Positions 27,775-35,215 of a DNA stretch of 64,000 bases are shown one piece after another. The notes below the pieces were generated by a model, which searched no databases, was not told the DNA's origin, and worked only from the letters and a program-made list of their open reading frames with translations. The position numbers and the translations under genes are program-made. This DNA comes from Sphingomonas montanisoli (GTDB lineage Bacteria > Pseudomonadota > Alphaproteobacteria > Sphingomonadales > Sphingomonadaceae), in NCBI RefSeq assembly GCF_008274695.1, contig NZ_VTOU01000006.1, positions 1 through 64,000 on the forward strand, in the 5' to 3' direction. Each line of letters starts with the position of its first letter. Within the stretch, counting starts at the first letter, position 1.

Positions 27775-27842
27775 GAGAGGGGAGGGCGCCGAGGCCGTTT
27801 TGGCGGCCGGGACGCGGTTGAGAGTCCACCAGCTAACCGCGT
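27775..27842 (+). promoter_or_regulatory. Leader motif and hairpin upstream of the HEPN-like gene
   Basis: GAGAGGGGAGGGCGCC is followed by GAGGCC/GGCGGCC pairing and an 8-bp hairpin ACGCGGTT-N15-AACCGCGT (27812-27842). Confidence 0.45.
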
Positions 27843-27887
27843 TGCCGACGCAACGCCGGCTGTCGCCCTACCACGAACTAGAGAGAG

Positions 27888-28517
27888 ATGATGATGCGCG
27901 ATTTGCATGATGAGGAACTGCGCGCCCTGCTGGCGTTCCGGCAGCGTCACGGGCGCTGCTGGAAGGCCGCGTTGCTGCTACGCTGGTCGGCCGGCAGCGA
28001 CACCGATGAACCGGGTTCTGCGCATTTGCGCCATCTGCGCAATATCGCAGGGCCGCGCTGGCTGATCGGGCTTCCTGCCGCAACGCTCGATGACGCCGCG
28101 CGCCGTTTCGCCGGGATCGCGGATTCGGCGCTGGTCGCCGCTTTCATGGAGAATGCTGTGGGATTTGCCTGCGGTGCGGCGGGTAGCGTGGAGATCGCCC
28201 CCGCGAGTGCCGCACATTCGCTGGCGATCGCGATCGAACTCGGTCTCAAAGCTTTTCTGATGAAGGCAGGCTATGCCGACGACTGGAACCGCGTCCATAT
28301 TCGGCATGACCTTGAAAAGGCCCTGGCGCTTGCGATGGAGACGGGCCTGTCCGACCTGCCTCCGGAATTGCCGGCACTCGCCGCGATCCTTTCGCCGGCC
28401 TATCGCCACCACCAGATCGACGCCTTGTTCCGGGCCGGAGCGTCACCCTTCAATGTGGCCGACGCCTCTCACTGCGTCGACCGTCTCCTTGCCGTGATCC
28501 GGGCGCAGATCGCGTGA
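27888..28517 (+). CDS. Two-part protein: small plasmid domain joined to a HEPN-like domain
   Basis: 209 residues. The first 60 (LLAFRQRHGRCWKAALLLRW...LRHLRNIAGPRWLIGL) resemble a family of small stand-alone plasmid proteins. From about residue 80 the sequence is all-helical with SLAIAIELGLKAFLMKAGYADDWNRVHIRHDLEKAL, resembling HEPN domains in which a late helix carries a conserved His or Arg. HEPN proteins are often RNases or partners of nucleotidyltransferases in toxin systems. No nucleotidyltransferase gene adjoins it. Three consecutive ATGs make the exact start uncertain. Confidence 0.5.
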   Translation: MMMRDLHDEELRALLAFRQRHGRCWKAALLLRWSAGSDTDEPGSAHLRHLRNIAGPRWLIGLPAATLDDAARRFAGIADSALVAAFMENAVGFACGAAGSVEIAPASAAHSLAIAIELGLKAFLMKAGYADDWNRVHIRHDLEKALALAMETGLSDLPPELPALAAILSPAYRHHQIDALFRAGASPFNVADASHCVDRLLAVIRAQIA

Positions 28518-28833
28518 CGGCGCACCACCGCATCATCCTGTGCGCGGTTCGAAAGGGCGCTCGCCAATCCCATGAAGCCGGAGATGGGTGGGCCTGCGGC
28601 GTACCGTGCGTCAGACGACCATTATGTCTGTTGCCTTGAGCGTTGCCGTCGCTTTGCTGCGGATGACAGTCCAAGTTGGGGAAAGCGCTGACGGCCTGTT
28701 GTGGGGTCTCTGGCTGGCGGGGACATGCCGCGGCTATAGGGCAAGGTTTCTGCACCGGTTCCTGGGTTAATAGAACCAAAGCCACCATCCCTTCTTTTTG
28801 ACCTGATCCCTAAGTCGGTCGTTCGGTCCTTTC
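28518..28833. other. Non-coding stretch between the HEPN-like gene and the ssb leader
   Basis: I see no convincing gene here; only a 60-codon frame without support. It presumably includes the promoter for the long ssb leader. Confidence 0.4.
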
Positions 28834-28892
28834 AACCCGCTCCCCATCGGGCCGAGTTGCCGTGTGCCACGGCTGCCCGCACCACCCCTTGT
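28834..28892 (+). ncRNA. Structured leader element, copy 2 (upstream of ssb)
   Basis: It is identical over 45 nt (28848-28892) to the element at 26599. The first hairpin keeps its CCCG/CGGG stem, but the loop differs in sequence and is one base longer. It ends 115 nt before the ssb start. Further hairpins follow, including CGAAGGGA-N3-TCCCTTCG near 28967-28985. Confidence 0.6.
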
Positions 28893-29007
28893 GTCGGGGT
28901 TGCCCTGCGCGGCTGACGCGCTCCGGTGGAAGCACCGCCCATGCCCGCCTTTTTCGGGGGTCAGTCGAAGGGACGGTCCCTTCGGCACCCAAAAAAGGAA
29001 CCTCGAC

Positions 29008-29421
29008 ATGCAGAACCTCGTCATCCTCGCCGGCAATGTCGGCGCCACGCCGGAAGCCCGCACCACCCAGGGCGGCACCAAGATCACCCACTTCAGCCTC
29101 GCGACCTCGCGGCCCAAGCGCGACAGCAACGGCAAGATCGTCAAGGACGACAATGGCCGGCGGATCGAAGATACCGAATGGCACCGGATCACCTGCTTCA
29201 ACGGCGTCGGCAAGACCGTCGAACAATATGTCGACAAGGGGATGAAGGTGATGGTGCGCGGTCGCATCCACTACACCCGCTGGACCGACAACGAGAATAT
29301 CGAGCGGTACGGCGTCGAGATCATCGCCGACGAGGTGACCTTCCTCACCCGCGCCAAGCCCGCCAGTGGCGACCAGGGCGGCAATGACAGCTCGGTCGAT
29401 GACGACGAAATTCCCTTCTGA
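29008..29421 (+). CDS. ssb: Single-stranded DNA-binding protein, canonical type
   Basis: A 137-residue SSB with an OB-fold (MQNLVILAGNVGATPEARTTQGGTKITHFSLATS...DTEWHRITCFNGVGKTVEQYVDKGMKVMVRGRIHYTRW) and an acidic tail ending DDDEIPF, which recruits replication and repair proteins. The start at 29008 follows AAAAAAGGAA. It coats single-stranded plasmid DNA during replication and transfer. It has its own long structured leader and its own terminator, so it is a separate transcription unit from the ars operon downstream. Confidence 0.92.
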   Translation: MQNLVILAGNVGATPEARTTQGGTKITHFSLATSRPKRDSNGKIVKDDNGRRIEDTEWHRITCFNGVGKTVEQYVDKGMKVMVRGRIHYTRWTDNENIERYGVEIIADEVTFLTRAKPASGDQGGNDSSVDDDEIPF

Positions 29422-29431
29422 AACCCGCGAA

Positions 29432-29461
29432 GGCCCGGTGGCAGCAACCACCGGGCCTTTT
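29432..29461 (+). terminator. Intrinsic terminator after ssb
   Basis: A 10-bp perfect stem GGCCCGGTGG-N6-CCACCGGGCC followed by TTTT. Confidence 0.9.
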
Positions 29462-29487
29462 GCTGTGTCGGCATTCCTCTGCTGGGC

Positions 29488-29527
29488 TTGTCAGAAATCC
29501 ATATATCCAATATTATCGATATATGGA
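29488..29527 (+). promoter_or_regulatory. ars promoter and ArsR operator, leaderless start
   Basis: TTGTCA (29488-29493) and TATTAT (29511-29516) are 17 bp apart. The dyad TCCATATAT-N12-ATATATGGA (29498-29527) covers the spacer, the -10 box and the arsR start codon. The expected +1 falls on the A of the ATG at 29523, and no Shine-Dalgarno is present. Confidence 0.75.
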
Positions 29528-29855
29528 CAATGATTCTGCTATCAGCGCACTGGCGGCGCTTGCCCAAGGCACTCGCCTCGATGCGTTTCGCTTGCTGGTG
29601 CGTCATGAGCCCGATGGCCTGGCCGCGGGCGAAGTCGCCCGCCAGCTCAATATCCCCCAGAATACGATGTCGTCGCATCTGGCCGGGCTTGCGCGTGCGG
29701 GCCTGATCCGTGCCGAGCGCCACAGTCGCCAGATCATCTACCGCGCCGACCTCGATCAGCTCAAGGCGCTGACCCTGTTCCTAGTCAAGGATTGCTGCGG
29801 GGGCAGGGCGGAACTGTGCGAGCCGCTGATCGCCGAGCTTGTTCCCTGCTGCTGA
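29523..29855 (+). CDS. arsR: ArsR/SmtB-family repressor
   Basis: A 110-residue winged-helix repressor (LAQGTRLDAFRLLVRHEPDGLAAGEVARQLNIPQNTMSSHLAGLARAGLIRAERHSRQIIYRAD). The usual ELCVCDL arsenite site in the recognition helix is absent. Candidate As(III) ligands are instead Cys-Cys in KDCCGG (about 90-91), Cys99 and the C-terminal pair PCC, as in the C-terminal-cysteine ArsR subgroup. It opens a six-gene operon and probably represses it through the dyad that covers its own start codon. The mRNA is predicted to be leaderless. Confidence 0.88.
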   Translation: MDNDSAISALAALAQGTRLDAFRLLVRHEPDGLAAGEVARQLNIPQNTMSSHLAGLARAGLIRAERHSRQIIYRADLDQLKALTLFLVKDCCGGRAELCEPLIAELVPCC

Positions 29856-29866
29856 CGGAGCCCTGT

Positions 29867-30388
29867 ATGCCCGACCGTATTTATAATGTCCTGTTCCTGT
29901 GTACCGGAAACTCGGCGCGTTCCATCCTTGGCGAAGCGGTCATGAACAAGCTCGGCGAGGGGCGTTTCAGAGCCTATAGCGCCGGGAGCCAGCCAAAGGG
30001 GCAGGTCCACCCAATGGCATTGTCGGTGCTTCAGGGGCTCGGCTTCGATACCACCGATATGCGGTCCAAGAGCTGGGATGAGTTTGCCGGTTCCGGTGCG
30101 CCGCAGTTCGATTTCATCTTCACGGTCTGCGACAATGCAGCCGGTGAGACCTGTCCGGTATGGATTGGCCATCCCATGACAGCGCATTGGGGCATTGAAG
30201 ACCCTGCCGCGATCGAGGGCGAGGGGCAACGCGAGGCCTTCCTGCAGGCCCTGCGCTATTTGCAGAATCGCATTGCGCTGTTTCTGGCGCTCCCGATCTC
30301 GAGCCTCGATGACATGGCGATGCGGCGCAAGCTCAAGGACATCGGACAGAGCGAAGGAGCGAGCGCCAAGGCGGAGGCGAGTGAATGA
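29867..30388 (+). CDS. arsC: Arsenate reductase, thioredoxin-coupled (LMW phosphatase fold)
   Basis: A 173-residue protein with the P-loop CTGNSARS (Cys12) and two further cysteines in FTVCDNAAGETC (Cys88 and Cys96), the triad that shuttles a disulfide in thioredoxin-dependent arsenate reductases. It converts As(V) to As(III) for export. It starts 11 bp after arsR and overlaps the next gene by 4 bp. The tail beyond residue 155 is charged and variable. Confidence 0.88.
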   Translation: MPDRIYNVLFLCTGNSARSILGEAVMNKLGEGRFRAYSAGSQPKGQVHPMALSVLQGLGFDTTDMRSKSWDEFAGSGAPQFDFIFTVCDNAAGETCPVWIGHPMTAHWGIEDPAAIEGEGQREAFLQALRYLQNRIALFLALPISSLDDMAMRRKLKDIGQSEGASAKAEASE

Positions 30389-30819
30389 CCGTGGACATCA
30401 TCATCTACCACAATCCCGAATGCGGGACGTCGCGCAATGCGCTCGCGATGATCCGCAATGCCGGGATCGAACCGCATGTGGTCGAATATCTGAAGACGCC
30501 GCCTTCACGCAGTCAGTTGGAAAGCCTGATCGCACGCGCCGGGATCGGTGCGCGCGCCCTGCTGCGCGAGAAGGGCACGCCCTTTGCGGACCTCGGCCTG
30601 GGCGACGAAGGTCTTTCTGATGCGGCGCTGATCGACGCAATGATGGCCCATCCCATCCTCATCAACCGTCCGCTCGTGGTCTCGCCGCTCGGCGTCAAGC
30701 TGTGCCGCCCTTCCGAAGCGGTGCTGGAACTCATCCCCGCGGCCCAACGCGGTGCTTTCGCCAAGGAAGACGGCGAGCAGGTCGTCGACGCTGCCGGCAA
30801 CCGCGTCACGGCAGGCTGA
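30385..30819 (+). CDS. arsC: Arsenate reductase, glutaredoxin-coupled
   Basis: A 144-residue ArsC of the glutathione/glutaredoxin class. The catalytic cysteine is Cys13 in YHNPECGTSRNAL, and the substrate-binding region NRPLVVSPLGVKLCRPSE is intact. This is a second, unrelated arsenate reductase in the same operon, so reduction can draw on both thiol systems. It is translationally coupled to the preceding arsC by an ATGA overlap. Confidence 0.9.
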   Translation: MTVDIIIYHNPECGTSRNALAMIRNAGIEPHVVEYLKTPPSRSQLESLIARAGIGARALLREKGTPFADLGLGDEGLSDAALIDAMMAHPILINRPLVVSPLGVKLCRPSEAVLELIPAAQRGAFAKEDGEQVVDAAGNRVTAG

Positions 30820-30822
30820 ACG

Positions 30823-31359
30823 ATGGTAGCGGTCACGGTCCGGCCGGCGGTCCTCGCCGACGCGCCGGCGATCGCCGCCATCTACGCCCATCATGTCCGG
30901 GAGGGCACCGCCAGCTTCGATACCAGCCCGCGCTCGGTGATGGAGACCGAAGCCAAGATTGACGCATGCTTGGCGAAAGGCTGGCCCTTCCTCGCCGCCC
31001 AGCAGGGCGGCCATGTTGTCGGCTATGCCTATGCCACGCAGTTTCGCGATCGGCCTGCCTATGCATCGAGCTGTGAGAACTCGATTTATATCGATCCCGG
31101 GCATCAGCGCCGAGGTGTCGGAAAGGCGCTGCTTGCTGCTCTGCTGGCACAGGCCGAGGTGGCAGGATTTCGCCAGATGATTGCCGTCATCGGCGGGAGT
31201 GAAGCGGCATCGGTCGCCCTCCATGCCAAGCTCGGCTTCGAACATGCCGGCACGATGCGGTCGGTGGGACGCAAGTTCGGACGCTGGCTCGACACCGTCT
31301 ACATGCAAATCGCGCTGGGCATCGGTGACGCCGCCCCACCGCTCAAGGAACCGCAATGA
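30823..31359 (+). CDS. GNAT N-acetyltransferase, phosphinothricin/arsinothricin type (ArsN1-like)
   Basis: A 178-residue GNAT protein of the phosphinothricin acetyltransferase group. The acetyl-CoA binding motif is [20 protein letters not shown]. Residues [13 protein letters not shown]-like near the start and [16 protein letters not shown] near the end match the family. Related ArsN1 enzymes in ars operons acetylate the arsenical antibiotic arsinothricin, giving resistance. The operon context supports that over herbicide detoxification, but the substrate is inferred. It starts 3 bp after arsC and overlaps acr3 by 4 bp. Confidence 0.8.
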   Translation: MVAVTVRPAVLADAPAIAAIYAHHVREGTASFDTSPRSVMETEAKIDACLAKGWPFLAAQQGGHVVGYAYATQFRDRPAYASSCENSIYIDPGHQRRGVGKALLAALLAQAEVAGFRQMIAVIGGSEAASVALHAKLGFEHAGTMRSVGRKFGRWLDTVYMQIALGIGDAAPPLKEPQ

Positions 31360-32423
31360 CCCAGACCCGTCGACCACGGCTATCCTTTCTCGATCGCTAT
31401 CTCACCTTGTGGATTTTTCTGGCGATGGCCCTGGGCGTAGGCCTTGGCACGAGCATCGAGGGTCTACCTGCCGCGATCAACGGCCTGTCCTGGGGCACCA
31501 CGAATATACCGATCGCGATCGGCCTGATCCTGATGATGTATCCACCGCTGGCCAAGGTTCGCTATGAGGAGCTGCCGCGCGTCTTCGAGGACAAGCGCGT
31601 GCTGGCGATATCGCTTGTCCAGAACTGGATCATCGGCCCGGTGCTGATGTTCCTTCTGGCCGTCATCTTCCTGCGCGCCGAGCCAGCTTATATGACGGGT
31701 CTCATCTTGATCGGGCTGGCCCGATGCATCGCGATGGTCATCGTCTGGAACCAGCTTGCCAAGGGCGACAATCAATATGTCGCGGCGCTGGTGGCGTTCA
31801 ATTCGATCTTCCAGATCCTGTTCTTCAGCCTCTATGCCTGGTTCTTCCTCGCCTTCCTGCCGCCCTTGTTCGGGCTGGAGGGCAGCGTCATCAACGTCAG
31901 TTTCTGGATCATCGCGCAAGCGGTCGCGGTCTACCTCGGTATCCCTTTCCTCGCGGGATATCTGACCCGGAAGGGTCTCGTCGCGGCCAAAGGGCGCGAC
32001 TGGTACGAGGGCGTATTCCTCCCGAAGATCGGTCCGGTCACGCTCATCGCCCTCCTGTTCACGATCGTTGCGATGTTCAGCCTGAAGGGCAGCGAGATCG
32101 TAACGCTCCCGGGGGATGCTATCCGCATCGCCATCCCGCTGACGATCTATTTCGTTGTCCAGTTCTCGATCAGCTTTTTCATGGGCAAGCTGATCGCCAG
32201 CGATTATCCACGCACGACGGCGGTGGCTTTCACGGCTGCCGGCAATAATTTCGAACTGGCCATTGCCGTCGCGATCGCCGCTTTCGGGCTGGCGTCCCCG
32301 GTCGCTTTCGCAGCCGTCATCGGCCCACTGGTGGAGGTGCCAGTGCTGATCCTGCTGGTGAATGTCGCCTTCTGGTTCGGTCGCCGCTGGTTTCCCGATA
32401 CCGTGCCCGAGCAGGGCCGATGA
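31356..32423 (+). CDS. acr3: Arsenite efflux permease, Acr3 family
   Basis: A 355-residue inner-membrane protein with about ten helices. The family's essential cysteine lies in the fourth helix, in [41 protein letters not shown] matches the conserved ninth-helix region. It exports As(III) using the proton motive force. ATGA overlaps with both neighbours (the GNAT gene before, arsH after) make this a tightly coupled operon. Confidence 0.93.
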   Translation: MTQTRRPRLSFLDRYLTLWIFLAMALGVGLGTSIEGLPAAINGLSWGTTNIPIAIGLILMMYPPLAKVRYEELPRVFEDKRVLAISLVQNWIIGPVLMFLLAVIFLRAEPAYMTGLILIGLARCIAMVIVWNQLAKGDNQYVAALVAFNSIFQILFFSLYAWFFLAFLPPLFGLEGSVINVSFWIIAQAVAVYLGIPFLAGYLTRKGLVAAKGRDWYEGVFLPKIGPVTLIALLFTIVAMFSLKGSEIVTLPGDAIRIAIPLTIYFVVQFSISFFMGKLIASDYPRTTAVAFTAAGNNFELAIAVAIAAFGLASPVAFAAVIGPLVEVPVLILLVNVAFWFGRRWFPDTVPEQGR

Positions 32424-33199
32424 GCGAGGACATCATGGCTTTTGAACGCCTGCGCCAGCTATCCGAGCCGGATTATCTGCCGGGTCTGAAGATGGCCTAT
32501 GCCCACCAGAGGCCCGCGCTTGGTCTCGGCCCGAACGATCCGCCGCCACGCATTCTTCTCCTCTATGGCAGCTTGCGGAAGCGATCCTACTCGCGGCTTG
32601 TCGTGGAGGAATCTGCGCGGCTTCTCCAGTTTTTCGGATGTGAAACGCGGATATTCGATCCTTCTGATCTGCCGCTTCCCGACCAGGTCGAAGGGGACGA
32701 CCACCCGGCCGTTGCCGAACTACGGGCGCATTCCTTGTGGTCGGAAGGGCAGATCTGGTGCAGCCCGGAACGGCACGGGCAGATCACCGGTATCATGAAG
32801 GCCCAGATCGACCATCTGCCTCTGGCGTATCAGGGCATGCGCCCGACACAGGGGCGGACCCTGGCTGTGATGCAGGTCAGCGCGGGTTCGCAATCCTTCA
32901 ACAGCGTCAACACACTGCGCATCCTTGGCCGGTGGATGCGCATGTTCACGATCCCCAACCAGTCGAGCGTGGCCAAGGCGTTCGCCGAATTTGACGATGA
33001 CGGCCGCATGAAGCCGTCGAGCTATTATGATCGCATCGTCGATGTGGTCGAGGAGCTTGTACGCTTTACCGTCCTGCTGCGGCCGCATGCGGATCAGCTC
33101 GTCGATCGCTATTCCGAACGGAGCGAAGCGGGCATCCAAGTAGATCCAACGAACGACCTCTCGTCGATCGCAATCGCGCCCCAAACCGTGCAGGGATGA
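32420..33199 (+). CDS. arsH: ArsH, NADPH-dependent FMN reductase acting on organoarsenicals
   Basis: A 259-residue flavodoxin-like protein. It shows the ArsH signatures [23 protein letters not shown] (FMN phosphate loop), [23 protein letters not shown] and [34 protein letters not shown]. ArsH oxidises methylarsenite to the less toxic pentavalent form. Together with the arsN-like gene, it points to defence against organic arsenicals as well as inorganic arsenic. It is the last gene of the ars operon. Confidence 0.92.
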   Translation: MSEDIMAFERLRQLSEPDYLPGLKMAYAHQRPALGLGPNDPPPRILLLYGSLRKRSYSRLVVEESARLLQFFGCETRIFDPSDLPLPDQVEGDDHPAVAELRAHSLWSEGQIWCSPERHGQITGIMKAQIDHLPLAYQGMRPTQGRTLAVMQVSAGSQSFNSVNTLRILGRWMRMFTIPNQSSVAKAFAEFDDDGRMKPSSYYDRIVDVVEELVRFTVLLRPHADQLVDRYSERSEAGIQVDPTNDLSSIAIAPQTVQG

Positions 33200-33231
33200 G
33201 CCGTTGGCATGCGGCAGACCATCAGGCCCTG

Positions 33232-33660
33232 TCAGCGGCAATGGCCTGCCGCATAGCGCTGCCATCGCAGCACTGTGCCCGTCGCGATCATGGCGCAGCT
33301 CAGGTCGCCGATCCCCGGCGCAGAACACCAGGCCCCGGTGCGATCCCCTTTTGCGTTGCCGGTTGACCGGCAATGGAGCCTCGGGCCAGTGACAAGGATA
33401 TGGCCGGTGCCGCTTCGGCCCCTGGCGCCGCCAAGCAATCGGACCAGCGCGTCCCGCGCGGCAATGCCGCTCGCGCGCGGGCAGGGTTGCCCCCGCCGGC
33501 ATGAGCCGTCGATTTCGCGTGCCGCTATTCCGCCAAGCCGAATCCGTGGTCCTTCCCGGCACCAGACCGGTCCATCGCCGTCCCACACCCTGATGGGCGT
33601 GCAGGTGAACATCTGCCCGGCGGGGACGGTCGCGACAGCGAGAAGCAAGGCTATGAGCAT
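33232..33660 (-). CDS. Secreted thermonuclease (SNase)-like protein
   Basis: 142 residues from the ATG at 33660. An N-terminal signal peptide (MLIALLLAVATVPAGQ) is followed by a reduced staphylococcal-nuclease-like fold: RVWDGDGPVWC (metal-binding Asp region), RIRLGGIAAREIDG and CPRASGIAARDALVRLLG. The open frame continues upstream to 33822, but that part overlaps the preceding small gene out of frame. The cysteines in CTPIR, VWC, SCRRGQPC suggest disulfides in the periplasm. It is the second gene of a pair preceded by a LexA box. Its nuclease activity is unproven. Confidence 0.65.
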   Translation of the reverse strand: MLIALLLAVATVPAGQMFTCTPIRVWDGDGPVWCREGPRIRLGGIAAREIDGSCRRGQPCPRASGIAARDALVRLLGGARGRSGTGHILVTGPRLHCRSTGNAKGDRTGAWCSAPGIGDLSCAMIATGTVLRWQRYAAGHCR

Positions 33661-33688
33661 CAGCGATGGGATCGGGACGAGGTGTTCG

Positions 33689-33913
33689 TCATGCGTCGGG
33701 GAAGAGCGGCAATGTCCCCGCCATCGCGGCGGGCTCGTCAGCGAGAATATCATAGCAGCGCAATCGGACCGCCAGATGCCGGGCCAGCTGCGCCACCGCA
33801 CGCCGCCGTGCGGCCGCGTCACCGCAGCGAATATCCGTCACCAGTGCCGGTTCGGCGGTTGCGAGCGACACCTCGAGATGGAGGGTCAGGCTATCTTCAT
33901 CGACTCGGAGCAT
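33689..33913 (-). CDS. Small protein of unknown function in SOS-controlled pair
   Basis: A 74-residue protein (MLRVDEDSLTLHLEVSLATAEPALVTDIRCGD...LFPDA). The first half is strand-rich, and a basic helix follows (AAARRRAVAQLARHLAVRLRCYDIL). No domain is recognised. The ATG at 33913 follows a -10-like TATGTT by only 6 bp, so the mRNA may be leaderless; there is no Shine-Dalgarno. The SNase-like gene follows 28 bp downstream. The promoter spacer carries a perfect alphaproteobacterial LexA box, so it is probably DNA-damage induced. Confidence 0.6.
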   Translation of the reverse strand: MLRVDEDSLTLHLEVSLATAEPALVTDIRCGDAAARRRAVAQLARHLAVRLRCYDILADEPAAMAGTLPLFPDA

Positions 33914-33919
33914 GAGAGA

Positions 33920-33949
33920 AACATAGAACAAAAAAAGAACATACGGCAA
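33920..33949 (-). promoter_or_regulatory. SOS promoter with LexA box GAAC-N7-GAAC
   Basis: On the minus strand, TTGCCG (33949-33944) and TATGTT (33925-33920) are 18 bp apart. GAAC (33926-33929), seven A, and GAAC (33937-33940) form the direct-repeat LexA box of alphaproteobacteria, wholly inside the spacer. Confidence 0.78.
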
Positions 33950-34129
33950 GAGGCCACCCTCTATCCCGGCCTGCCGATCATCTTGGCAAGCGGCTATAGC
34001 CATGTCCTAGCCGACGAAGGAGCCAGCGGGTTCGCACGGCTCAACAAACCATATTCGATGGATGAGCTCTCCAGCATCCTGCCCAAGACCGCGCGATCTG
34101 CGCAAGAGCCGACCCTGGAGACATTCTAG
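33950..34129 (+). pseudogene. C-terminal fragment of a response-regulator receiver domain
   Basis: About 59 residues, LYPGLPIILASGYSHVLADEGASGFARLNKPYSMDELSSIL and a short tail, match the last strand-helix pairs of a REC domain. They include the conserved K-P (here NKPYS) and the T/S position (LASGYS). The phosphorylation-site half is missing. Upstream the frame runs into unrelated antisense sequence. This is a leftover of a hybrid kinase or regulator gene cut off by recombination. Confidence 0.65.
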
Positions 34130-34339
34130 AAAGGTCGGTGCGAAGCCCAAATCCTGGCGTCAGGCGGGTCCACCCCGCTCTTTGAGGCGCAATCCTTGGT
34201 CCGGCCGGAGGCCTTATGCGATCAACCCGTAAAGGGTCCGGTCGCTTGCGCTACGGCTTTTTGGCCGTTGGCAAAAAAGTGATCGCGGCCACCGGCCGAA
34301 CACATCGGGCGCCAGTCGAGCGGGGATGAACCCGCCGGC
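34130..34339. other. Intergenic stretch before the 54-residue gene
   Basis: No gene is visible. Short G/C-rich inverted repeats (for example GGTCCGGCCGGAGGCC near 34199) are present without clear meaning. Confidence 0.35.
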
Positions 34340-34357
34340 TTGGCAAGGAGCCTCGAT

Positions 34358-34522
34358 ATGTTCACCGACATCAAGATCGCCCGCCTCCACGCGCTCGGCC
34401 TCTCCAGAACCCTCATGATTGCAACGATGGTCATCGGGATCGGCACGCAGTTCGCCGTCATCACCGCCGATGAGTTCGATGGCGACGTCGCGGTCATCAA
34501 TGAATATGATCCGTTCAGCTGA
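34358..34522 (+). CDS. 54-residue conserved-looking small protein
   Basis: MFTDIKIARLHALGLSRTLMIATMVIGIGTQFAVITADEFDGDVAVINEYDPFS. One possible membrane-associated helix (about 20-40) is followed by an acidic tail. The start has a strong ribosome binding site (AAGGAG at 34345-34350), and the gene ends 8 bp before a strong intrinsic terminator. This makes it a real single-gene unit despite its size. I recognise no family. Confidence 0.6.
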   Translation: MFTDIKIARLHALGLSRTLMIATMVIGIGTQFAVITADEFDGDVAVINEYDPFS

Positions 34523-34530
34523 AACCTTCA

Positions 34531-34556
34531 GGCGGGGGCGTTCGCCCCCGCCCTTA
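34531..34556 (+). terminator. Intrinsic terminator after the 54-residue gene
   Basis: A 10-bp perfect stem, GGCGGGGGCG with CGCCCCCGCC and a minimal TT centre, followed by TTATT. Confidence 0.85.
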
Positions 34557-34571
34557 TTGTGCGAGCGCTGA

Positions 34572-35105
34572 TTGGACGATCTTACCGAGGAAGCGAGCCC
34601 GCATTTCATCCACTCGACCCTGCGTGAGCGCATCGTGGAGCATGTCTTCGTCGGGGACGCGCTGCGCCGCCTATGGCAACTGGGTGTGACCGACGTCGAG
34701 GTGCTGCGTTCCGAATTCGACGCGGGCGGCTATGATCTGGTCATGGCCCGCGGCCGCGTGACCCGCCATATCCAGTTCAAGACCAAAATCGTCGGCGGCA
34801 AGACCGATGAGGTCAAGATCAGCCTCAAGCTGATGGAGAAGCCGAACGGATGCGTCATCTGGATCGTGGTGACGCCGGACCTCCTCTTCGACCATTATCT
34901 GTGGTTCGGCGCGGGGCCAGGCGAACCTTTGCCGGACATCAGTTCGTTTGCCGTCGCCAAACATAGCAAGGGCACGGCGGAGGGCGAGAAGAACGAGCGG
35001 CCGAACCACCGCAAGGTGCGGATATCCAGGTTCGAGAAGGTCGCCAGCCTGGACGAGATATTGCGTCGTTTGTTCGGTGATCTGGGCGATGCAAAGGGGG
35101 CTTGA
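34572..35105 (+). CDS. PD-(D/E)XK-like nuclease-fold protein of unknown function
   Basis: 177 residues from a TTG start. The segment EFDAGGYDLVMARGRVTRHIQFKTKIVGGKTDEVKIS has the core of PD-(D/E)XK nucleases: an acidic residue after a strand (YD), then Q-x-K on the next strand, with an upstream glutamate (VEVLRSEF). Nearby genes are small plasmid proteins, with no methyltransferase partner beside it. It could be a DNA-damage or defence nuclease or a Holliday-junction-type protein. Assignment is by fold pattern only. Confidence 0.55.
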   Translation: MDDLTEEASPHFIHSTLRERIVEHVFVGDALRRLWQLGVTDVEVLRSEFDAGGYDLVMARGRVTRHIQFKTKIVGGKTDEVKISLKLMEKPNGCVIWIVVTPDLLFDHYLWFGAGPGEPLPDISSFAVAKHSKGTAEGEKNERPNHRKVRISRFEKVASLDEILRRLFGDLGDAKGA

Positions 35106-35215
35106 GCGGGGAGGGCGGCTCCGGCTGCGCCGGACCGGGCTCTAGGCGAAACGCCCCGAGCCCCGTGCCGGGTCTCGGCCCATGCGGGTCACGATCCCTG
35201 CCGTGGGGCAGGCCG

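Noticed and set aside
33275-33949. Plus-strand open frame running into the receiver-domain fragment
   Set aside because: This part is antisense to the SNase-like and 74-residue genes; only the last 60 codons match a receiver domain.
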